Source: a bacterium (GTDB lineage Bacteria > Hydrothermota > UBA3073 > JACQXS01 > JAGMCI01). Taken from it: a stretch of 32,463 nucleotides of DNA. The translations under genes were made by a program, and so were the position numbers. Position 1 is the first letter of the stretch. Each line of letters starts with the position of its first letter. The notes under the pieces are model-generated. The model did no database searches, was not told the DNA's origin, and saw only the letters and a program-made list of their open reading frames with translations. The stretch lies in assembly GCA_030018315.1 (NCBI GenBank), contig JASEGA010000023.1, forward strand, positions 1 through 32,463. Reading direction: 5' to 3'. Positions 14,657 through 21,598 of the stretch are shown one piece after another.

Positions 14657-16201
14657 TCATAACTTTTCAGCCATCACTTTTGCTTGAGTAAATAATAGAA
14701 GGTAGTCTCTGCCACCTGCTTTTGAGTCTGTTCCTGACATATTGAATCCACCAAATGGGTGCACTCCTACGAGTGCGCCTGTACATTTGCGGTTAAAGTA
14801 TAGATTACCACAATGAAATACTTGTTTAGCGAGTTCTATATGCTGTCTATTTTTAGTATAAACTGCACCTGTCAGTCCATATATAGTAGAGTTAGCAATT
14901 TCTATTGCATTATTAAAGTCTTTTGCCTTAATCACTGCAAGTACAGGTCCAAAGATTTCTTCTTGTGCAATCCTCGCATCTGGTGGCACATCTGCTATTA
15001 TAGTAGGTTCAATGAAATAGCCAACTCCTGGAATAGATTTGCCACCACAAACAAGTTTACCCTCTTTTTTGCCAATCTCTATATACTCAAGTATTGATTT
15101 ATATGCTCGTTCATTTATGACTGGTCCCATATAGGTATCGGGCTCTACCGGGTTACCGACCTTTATCTTTTTAGCTTTCTCAATAAGTATAGGTAATAAA
15201 TTATCATATATTGACTCAAGTACTATTGCTCTGGAGCACGCTGAGCATTTCTGTCCCTGGTACCCGAAAGCTGACGCAATGATACCTGTAGCTGCATCCT
15301 CAAGGTTAGCATCTTCATCTACAATTATGGCATCCTTTCCACCCATTTCTGCTATGACACGCTTAATCCAGATTTGTTTAGGTTGTGTCTTGGCTGCAAG
15401 TTCATTAATATGTAAGCCAACTTCTTTTGACCCAGTAAATGCAATAAATCTAGTATGTGGGTGAGCTACAATTGTATCTCCAATTACACTTCCTTTGCCT
15501 GTCACAAAATTAACAACTCCCGGAGGTAGACCAACCTCTTCCATAACTTCCATAAACTTAGATGCTGTAACTGGTGAATCACTAGATGGTTTAAGCACAA
15601 CTGTATTACCTGTAACGAGTGCAGCCGAAGTCATCCCTGTAAGAATTGACATAGGAAAATTCCACGGTGGAATGACAGCACCGACTCCAAGTGGTATATA
15701 CTTGAGTTCATTGGCTTCACCCGGCATAGGAGTCAACTCTTGTGGTCCTCCATATCTCAATGCTTCTCTGGCATAAAACTCTAAAAAGTCAATTGCCTCA
15801 GCTATATCGCCGTCAGCTTCTGCCCAACTTTTACCGACTTCGTAAACAAGCCATGCCGATAGTTTGAACTTATTCTTTCTCATAGTACTCGCAGCTTTAA
15901 ATAAATACCCTGCCCTCTCCTCAGCTGAGCTTAGACTCCATTTTTTGAATGTCTCATAAGCTACTTCAATTACCTGTTCTACTTGCTTCTGTGACGGCTG
16001 TTGCAGTATTCCAACTACTCCTTTATCTGCAGGATTATAAGATTTAAATTTATTTTCTGTCTTTATCTTTTTTCCACCTATTATAAGGTCGTATTCTCTA
16101 CCAAGTTCTTGCTTAACTTCATACAATGCTTTTTCCATCTTTTGCCGATTCTCAAGAACTCCAAAGTCCACAAATGGCTCATTTTTAAATTCGGTTACCA
16201 T
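14657..16201 (-). CDS. L-glutamate gamma-semialdehyde (1-pyrroline-5-carboxylate) dehydrogenase
   Basis: This 514-residue NAD-dependent aldehyde dehydrogenase oxidises glutamate semialdehyde to glutamate in proline and arginine breakdown. It shows PPWNFPMSI, FTGSKEVG (cofactor binding), EMGGKDAIIVDEDANLEDA (catalytic Glu region), YQGQKCSACSRAIV (catalytic Cys) and EEIFGPVLAV. The opening DF...R..M..AL and QGQKCSAC fit the P5CDH (RocA/PruA dehydrogenase) branch. An upstream in-frame GTG lies inside the AGGAGG itself, so the start is the ATG at 16201, 5 nt after that Shine-Dalgarno. It follows the C25 peptidase by 24 nt. No proline dehydrogenase gene is in the window. Confidence 0.93.
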   Translation of the reverse strand: MVTEFKNEPFVDFGVLENRQKMEKALYEVKQELGREYDLIIGGKKIKTENKFKSYNPADKGVVGILQQPSQKQVEQVIEVAYETFKKWSLSSAEERAGYLFKAASTMRKNKFKLSAWLVYEVGKSWAEADGDIAEAIDFLEFYAREALRYGGPQELTPMPGEANELKYIPLGVGAVIPPWNFPMSILTGMTSAALVTGNTVVLKPSSDSPVTASKFMEVMEEVGLPPGVVNFVTGKGSVIGDTIVAHPHTRFIAFTGSKEVGLHINELAAKTQPKQIWIKRVIAEMGGKDAIIVDEDANLEDAATGIIASAFGYQGQKCSACSRAIVLESIYDNLLPILIEKAKKIKVGNPVEPDTYMGPVINERAYKSILEYIEIGKKEGKLVCGGKSIPGVGYFIEPTIIADVPPDARIAQEEIFGPVLAVIKAKDFNNAIEIANSTIYGLTGAVYTKNRQHIELAKQVFHCGNLYFNRKCTGALVGVHPFGGFNMSGTDSKAGGRDYLLLFTQAKVMAEKL

Positions 16202-16225
16202 GTTCACCTCCTATCTACATTTTAT

Positions 16226-19200
16226 CTATCTTAATACCATAAGTTTAGAAATTTTTGCCGTTTCCTCTCTTGTGAATATCTCTGATACGGCTTCAATCTT
16301 GTAAATATAAATTCCATTCCCAACCCTATTCCCAATCTCATCTCTTGTATCCCAGTAGATTTTACTTGGACCTGCCATTATGTCTTGAGCTGGTATTGTC
16401 TTTATAAGTCTTCCTGTGACAGTGTAAATTTTAACATTCACCCTTGCTGGTTTTGATAAAAAGAATGTAAACCATGTGTGTTCTCCCTTGACCGGGTTTG
16501 GATAATTCATAACTCTTGTAAGTGATAGCTGAGCTGCTGATACCACGTTTACAATAACACACTCTACATTTCGGTTACCAAGATTATCTGACGCCTGTAT
16601 ATATAGCGTATCCTTTACATCCCATTTTCCAAGCACAACTGGGTAAGAGAAGCTACCACGAGTATAACTCCCAATATCATATTTGAAGTAATCTGCAAGT
16701 GGTATATCTTTATCCTTAAATCTAAGTCTAAGCGCTAAATGAAGAGGCTCTATTTTATTAAATATATTAATTCCAGATAAGTCATCCAATACTCCTGAAA
16801 GCGTGAACTCACTCGGCACTAAGTCTCCAGTTCTAAGTGGCTTGCCATTTGCAAAAAGTTCAATTCTCGGTCCAACTGTATCATCTGGATTTGGTTCTCC
16901 TTCAGTGACCACAACTGTCTCTATGCCTGCACTCCCACATTGTGCATCATTTCCACCGGATCCTGCGGACCATGCAAATACGCTAATTTTACCCCTGTTA
17001 CCAGTCATAGGCGAATCTATATCAACTGGAATAAAAAATTCTTGTCTCCATCTCCCATTTTCTACTTTAGTAAGTCCCTCAAATAAGATATCTTGAGTCA
17101 ATTGGCTGCTATCACTAGTCATTCTACCTCTCATTTTATAAGTAGCTATGTTCCCATACACAGTGTATTCTGAACTCATTGCAGTGATGTATGCAAAATT
17201 AGCCCCCGGCGCATGACCTGATACTTTAAGTATCTTCCCACCTTTAAGTGTATCTGGGCAAGAGTCAATTGTAACATCAATTGCCCTATCTATAAGCCTT
17301 GTTGTCGGGTCTGCAAATAAGTTATGATTTGGAGGCAGACTGACAGGAATGCTTGTCCCATATATTGCTTCACCGACAGTACTTGCATTTTGTGTTAAAA
17401 CTCTTTGTATAATTGCAACATCCAAACCTGGTGGTCCACCTTCTGCACGTGTTGAAGCCTCAGTAGCAATAGAGCCTTTATCCTTTATTTTTTGCATGAA
17501 ATCAGCCATCCCATCTTCATATTGACGGTCAAAGCAACCTACTCCACATGACCAAAAATAAGAGATTGGCAGCTTTGTTCCATTATTAAGTGGATAAATA
17601 TCTTGTGGATTTAGAAATAACTGTTCGTGGCAAAGTTGCATCAAGTTCCCATGTCCAGCAAAGAATGTCATAAATACACCATTTGTAATGTATCTAATTA
17701 AATCGCCAGTTGCCTTCCGTTTCAGCCCGCCTATAAGTGGATAATTCGTTAAGTAAACTTTAAATATGTCAACCCCTTTTGGTATTTCATTTGCAAGTCC
17801 TTCTTCATGAATTATAAACCCAGCGTCAGGCTGCTCTGGCCATGCCCCATCATCTGCAATCAGCAATATTCTATTTTGCCATACACCTGTATTTTTTTCA
17901 TATTTTATAAGCTTTTCTATCGCATCACGTGCCTCATCTTTTGATTTTACAGTTATTCTACCAATTGCAAACTTCCCATCCACATACAAAAAGTCGGAAC
18001 AATCATTTCCGGATGGTGGGTATCCATATTCTCCGACACAATAGCCAGTCTCAAATGGGGGGATACGATTCTTTTCTAATGTACCCTTATAATCATAAGT
18101 GCCAGCACCCAAAAGTAGGCAATAGCCAGGTTGACCTTGATTCTCATATGCAAATTTAAGAAAGTTTCTTATCGCATAAGGTGAGTTCATAAGTCCCCAT
18201 GAGAAATTGTTGTAGATATCAAATATAGAAAAGACTTTTGTCTGACATCCTTGTCCTTCTCTATATCTTTTAAGTTTATTTGCATAATCAAAGAAATCTG
18301 GGTGTGTAATTATTATAAAGTCTATATTCGCTACTTCATTCCGCAAATTATACGGGCTTTCTACTTTAAGGCGTGGCGTTTTAAACTCATTGCTTGCATA
18401 ATAAACACCTTCAAGACATTGAAATTTAACAATACCATTTTCAAATACTGCACCGTACACAAATTTTGGCTCAATAGGATTAGTGATATTAAAGATTACA
18501 GGTAGCTTGTGAAAATTCTGCACCCTAAACTCTAAATTAGCCCCTTTTCCTTTAAATTTTAAGCTTTCATTGTATGCTTTGTATTTCCTTTTATAAATGA
18601 CTTCAAACCAATTAAAGAATATAATATCATTCTTTTGCGACGCCCCTTTATACATCTCAAGTGTAAAAGTGTTTACCCCATCAAGCCCTGTAGCGTGCTC
18701 TTCGTAGATTTTAGGTGGGTCTTGGTCGCCACCAGTCCAACTTGTTTCAAAGAAGCTCACTCCATTCAAATATAACCTTATATTATGAAGCAAGTTAATA
18801 TCGGCACCAGTCTTGTCACTATACCAGCCATAAACTGCAACCCTAACTGTGCACGAATCTACTTTCTGTCCATGCGCATTAAATATATAATCTCTCTTAA
18901 AGCTACTATTTTCTTTAGCTCTTTCAAGCTTTTCCCATACGAATTGAAGCCCACTTTTCGACGGGCATAACAAGTCTTCTTCTACATGTAGGGTATCAAT
19001 AAAATATTCTGGTATTTCTGGATTTGGATTTATAATGCTACCAGAAATGCTGTCTCTTCTTCCTGTTGTTCCACCATAAGTAAGCCAGTAGACATTAGTA
19101 TTAGTATAAGGGTTATAAAATAGCTTATCTCTGACATTCTTGTCCCATCCGCTAAGTGATGTACCGTAGAATAAGATAGAAGTGTCAGGTAAAACATAAA

Positions 19201-20014
19201 TTGGCACTTCTCTTAGTGTATCTAAAGAGTCAGTACACATTTTACTACCGCCATTATATAATTTTATTGTGTAAGGCTCAATTGTATTAAGAGAAATGCC
19301 TACACCTTTAAGCTGTTCTTTAGTAATTTTATATATACCTTCGTCTTGAAGTTCAACCTTGTACCATGGTCCTAGCCGGTATTTAAAATGCTTTACTTCC
19401 ATTTTTTTACGCCAGTTTTTAGCTTGCTCATAATTGATAAGTTCATTTTTGAACACATTTTCAAAGATTTTGTCCCGTTGCGGTACTCCGGTGCCTCCAT
19501 AAAAATTGACTTTTATTCTTATCTTTTTATAAAATAACAAAACTTTACGTTTCGGATTATATCTTAATGGATTTATTCTAATTGTCAGTACTTCCTGCTC
19601 TCTACAAAACTTTCGTTCTTTTATGGCAACAAGTTCATAAGGCCAAAATCCGTCCCTATTGTATATTTCCTTATCTTCTTCACCCTCTGTAAACCCTTTT
19701 GTAGGTGGTATGTATACATCTGTCAATTCTATAGATATAGCTTCAATAACATTGACATCAAATTTAGCACCCACCGGTATTCCCATTGCAACATATTTGA
19801 TAGGAAGGTTAGGTTTACCAACCTCTTGTTGAGGATAAGTGTTTGGAATGTAAGGGAACGGTTTAAGTAATAGTTTGGGGGGAGTATATACAAATTCTAC
19901 TTCATTTCGCGTAGAGCTAATTACCTCAATATCATTATGGGATTGCTTCGCTGTCGCTTGGAATGACAGGATAGGGTCATTATGTGCTAATATTATTAAA
20001 AAAAGTAGCCACAT
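16226..20014 (-). CDS. C25 (gingipain-family) cysteine peptidase with C-terminal sorting domain
   Basis: This 1262-residue exported protease has a short hydrophobic N-terminus (MWLLFLIILA), a propeptide-like region (about 30-210), mixed beta domains, and a C25 catalytic domain near 560-900. The catalytic domain has FFAGHG (His788) and WSCGVGCF (Cys823), the expected His/Cys dyad. Beta-sandwich modules follow, and the C-terminus is FlgD/Por-like, NYPNPVKGEHTWFTF ... GRLIKTI ... GNGIYIYKIEA, of the kind used for type IX-like sorting. Residues about 13-27 are a 15-codon repeat insertion just after the signal peptide core, flanked by HND on both sides. The target of the peptidase is unknown; self-processing or surface proteolysis is likely. 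Confidence 0.9.
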   Translation of the reverse strand: MWLLFLIILAHNDPILSFQATAKQSHNDIEVISSTRNEVEFVYTPPKLLLKPFPYIPNTYPQQEVGKPNLPIKYVAMGIPVGAKFDVNVIEAISIELTDVYIPPTKGFTEGEEDKEIYNRDGFWPYELVAIKERKFCREQEVLTIRINPLRYNPKRKVLLFYKKIRIKVNFYGGTGVPQRDKIFENVFKNELINYEQAKNWRKKMEVKHFKYRLGPWYKVELQDEGIYKITKEQLKGVGISLNTIEPYTIKLYNGGSKMCTDSLDTLREVPIYVLPDTSILFYGTSLSGWDKNVRDKLFYNPYTNTNVYWLTYGGTTGRRDSISGSIINPNPEIPEYFIDTLHVEEDLLCPSKSGLQFVWEKLERAKENSSFKRDYIFNAHGQKVDSCTVRVAVYGWYSDKTGADINLLHNIRLYLNGVSFFETSWTGGDQDPPKIYEEHATGLDGVNTFTLEMYKGASQKNDIIFFNWFEVIYKRKYKAYNESLKFKGKGANLEFRVQNFHKLPVIFNITNPIEPKFVYGAVFENGIVKFQCLEGVYYASNEFKTPRLKVESPYNLRNEVANIDFIIITHPDFFDYANKLKRYREGQGCQTKVFSIFDIYNNFSWGLMNSPYAIRNFLKFAYENQGQPGYCLLLGAGTYDYKGTLEKNRIPPFETGYCVGEYGYPPSGNDCSDFLYVDGKFAIGRITVKSKDEARDAIEKLIKYEKNTGVWQNRILLIADDGAWPEQPDAGFIIHEEGLANEIPKGVDIFKVYLTNYPLIGGLKRKATGDLIRYITNGVFMTFFAGHGNLMQLCHEQLFLNPQDIYPLNNGTKLPISYFWSCGVGCFDRQYEDGMADFMQKIKDKGSIATEASTRAEGGPPGLDVAIIQRVLTQNASTVGEAIYGTSIPVSLPPNHNLFADPTTRLIDRAIDVTIDSCPDTLKGGKILKVSGHAPGANFAYITAMSSEYTVYGNIATYKMRGRMTSDSSQLTQDILFEGLTKVENGRWRQEFFIPVDIDSPMTGNRGKISVFAWSAGSGGNDAQCGSAGIETVVVTEGEPNPDDTVGPRIELFANGKPLRTGDLVPSEFTLSGVLDDLSGINIFNKIEPLHLALRLRFKDKDIPLADYFKYDIGSYTRGSFSYPVVLGKWDVKDTLYIQASDNLGNRNVECVIVNVVSAAQLSLTRVMNYPNPVKGEHTWFTFFLSKPARVNVKIYTVTGRLIKTIPAQDIMAGPSKIYWDTRDEIGNRVGNGIYIYKIEAVSEIFTREETAKISKLMVLR
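19932..19984. repeat. Repeat A insertion in the C25 gene with 8-bp flanking direct repeat
   Basis: TCATTATG occurs at 19932-19939 and again at 19977-19984, a 45-bp offset. Between them lies GGATTGCTTCGCTGTCGCTT followed by GGAATGACA, a member of repeat family A. Removing one 45-bp unit leaves a continuous frame (LAHNDIEV). This looks like an in-frame insertion with target duplication. Confidence 0.75.
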
Positions 20015-20041
20015 ATAAACAAAAATACCTAAAAGTCCAAC

Positions 20042-20062
20042 CAGCCTGACGGCAGGCAGGAA
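20042..20062. repeat. Small inverted repeat, CCTG..CAGG type
   Basis: GCCTGACGGCAGGC forms a 5-bp stem with a short loop, followed by another CAGG. A similar unit, CCTGTCTGCCGACAGG, lies inside the M6 peptidase gene at 26897-26912. Flanking AATACCTAAATACCTAAA is a short tandem run. Confidence 0.5.
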
Positions 20063-20110
20063 TACCTAAATACCTAAAAATAGGATACTAACGGCTACCT
20101 AGGCATTTGC

Positions 20111-20278
20111 TCATTCCAGTTTTTCTGCCTCATCTATCAGCATTATTGGGATATCATCTTTTATAGGATAGGCAAGCTTGCAGGCACGGCATATGAGTTT
20201 ATCGTTCTTCTTGTCGTATTCAAGGTCTCCTTTGCACTTAGGACAAGCAAGTATCTCAAGTAGTTTTTCGTCAAGCAT
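20111..20278 (-). CDS. Trm112/UPF0434-like small zinc-ribbon protein
   Basis: This 55-residue protein, [20 protein letters not shown], ends with [19 protein letters not shown]. Four Cys residues (12, 15, 30, 33) form a zinc ribbon (CPKC...CRAC). Trm112-like proteins are activators of methyltransferases in archaea and eukaryotes; bacterial UPF0434/YcaR members have less certain roles. AGGAGG at 20293-20288 lies 9 nt from the ATG. It lies between the lipoprotein gene and the C25 gene on the same strand and is probably co-transcribed with the lipoprotein. Confidence 0.9.
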   Translation of the reverse strand: MLDEKLLEILACPKCKGDLEYDKKNDKLICRACKLAYPIKDDIPIMLIDEAEKLE

Positions 20279-20305
20279 ATCATTCACCTCCTTATTCGGG
20301 CGAGG

Positions 20306-21571
20306 CTAAAGCCTTGCGCTACATATTTTGTATGGTAATGGGTATTTTATCTTTACCCAAGTCTCTTTATTATTATTTATTTCTATAGTCTTACCCCACA
20401 CTTCTGGCAATACTTCAATGAGTTCACCATCCACCATAATTCCAATCATTGTATTTGATGGCAAATCTTCATCAAATGTAAGTTCAATTAAAGAACTACC
20501 GAGTGCACCAAGCTTAAAATTAGTATCCATAAGTTTATGTGGCAATTTCTCTCTTAATAGTACAGGTTTTGTAGAATCTCTACGCACAAAATGAACTTCT
20601 TTGCCACAGGCTCCTTTGGAGAGTTGGTAAACTGGTTGATTAGGATAAGCTATCTGATAAAGTCCCAGCTTACCTGGCTGTAGTAAGGTTTGGATTAAAC
20701 TTGTAGAAATATTCTGAGATATAAGTTTCAGTGTTATACAATCACCCAGTATTTTATACTTTACATTTGTAAATCCGTATAATTCAAATCTTTCCTTTAA
20801 TATTTTAGCCACCGTTTTTGTTTCTTCCTTAGCAATTATTTTAATTGTTTGAGTCTTTGCTAACGGGTCAATTATCTCAAATTCACCGCCAATATTTTTG
20901 AACTTAAACTCCCACTGAATTTGAGATTCTTCCACTTTGCTACGCTCAGGGTCAGAATGACATTTTAATTTACCTTTTGCGACCACCTTTTCTGGCAGTC
21001 TTGACATTATATTAATCCATACCTCACCGTAAGCTTCAGTAAGATTGGGGCACATAAAAAGTAAGTTAGGCTTAAATTCATATATGAAGTGACCATACTT
21101 TTCCACAGGATTCTGCGAAGCTTCTTTAAATTTATATTCACCGATAGAACAAACCATCCGTAGGTAGGATACTGGCTGTGTCTCCTGTGTTCTATCTCTC
21201 TTCTCCCACTTGTTATTTATCCACCTATATTCATCGTCTGCAATCCCAATCGCAGACAGCTTTTCAATAGTTGAATTGAATTTCCAACTCCCATCTATTT
21301 TCACCTTATCGTCTGTTTTTACTCCTTTAAATTTGCCTTTGAGGTGATCACCTCTTAACCCTATTTTTGAGAATTTAAGCTCAAATTCAAAACTTTGTGT
21401 CTCAATACTTTCCATAACTTGCTTTACTTCTTGTGGTGATAACGGTTGGCCTGTAGGGGTTTGATTAATCAAACCCCTACTACTTTTTGTAGTACATCCC
21501 GCTAAAGACAGAAGACAGAATACAGAACGCAGAATACGGGCTGCATCCTGTTTCCTGTTAACTTTCATCAT
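20306..21571 (-). CDS. Lipoprotein with a SecD-like periplasmic region
   Basis: This 421-residue protein has a lipobox SLAGC (Cys26), so it is probably an acylated membrane lipoprotein. The middle (residues about 50-200) resembles LolA/LppX-type beta-rich lipoprotein folds. Residues about 250-390 (TVAKILKERFELYGF ... ITLKL ... LLQPGKLGLYQI, then LIELTFDE...GIMVDGELIE) follow the SecD P1 head pattern. It carries three repeats: palindrome B directly after the lipobox (SRGLINQTPTG), an 18-bp element D (ASQNPVEK), and repeat A (CHSDPERSKVEESQ, about 206-219). The signal peptide itself is translated from a CTGTATTCTGTCTTCTGT-like repeat. The function is not known. Confidence 0.7.
   Translation of the reverse strand: MMKVNRKQDAARILRSVFCLLSLAGCTTKSSRGLINQTPTGQPLSPQEVKQVMESIETQSFEFELKFSKIGLRGDHLKGKFKGVKTDDKVKIDGSWKFNSTIEKLSAIGIADDEYRWINNKWEKRDRTQETQPVSYLRMVCSIGEYKFKEASQNPVEKYGHFIYEFKPNLLFMCPNLTEAYGEVWINIMSRLPEKVVAKGKLKCHSDPERSKVEESQIQWEFKFKNIGGEFEIIDPLAKTQTIKIIAKEETKTVAKILKERFELYGFTNVKYKILGDCITLKLISQNISTSLIQTLLQPGKLGLYQIAYPNQPVYQLSKGACGKEVHFVRRDSTKPVLLREKLPHKLMDTNFKLGALGSSLIELTFDEDLPSNTMIGIMVDGELIEVLPEVWGKTIEINNNKETWVKIKYPLPYKICSARL
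20922..20962. repeat. Dispersed repeat A inside the lipoprotein gene
   Basis: TGAGATTCTTCCACTTTGCT, continuing ACGCTCAGGGTCAGAATGACA, is translated on - as CHSDPERSKVEESQ. The frame is maintained through the element. Confidence 0.75.
21102..21119. repeat. 18-bp repeat D, copy 1 (in the lipoprotein gene)
   Basis: TCCACAGGATTCTGCGAA is translated on - as SQNPVE. Two more exact copies lie at 22658-22675 (same orientation) and 22866-22883 (inverted). Confidence 0.75.
21453..21480. repeat. Palindrome B inside the lipoprotein gene (GLINQTPT element)
   Basis: A perfect 28-bp inverted repeat has arm GTAGGGGTTTGATT. It is translated on - as RGLINQTPT immediately after the lipidated Cys region, in the same phase as the copy in mtaB. 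Confidence 0.85.
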
Positions 21572-21598
21572 TTGTTTCCTGTATTCTGTCTACTGTTT
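21490..21598. repeat. AT-rich CAGAATACAG-type repeat run spanning the lipoprotein gene start
   Basis: Units such as GACAGAATACAGAA, GCAGAATACG and, inverted, CCTGTATTCTGTCTACTG cover the region. The start codons and most of the signal peptide (RSVFCLLSL) are encoded by these units. No separate ribosome binding site is visible. Confidence 0.55.
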
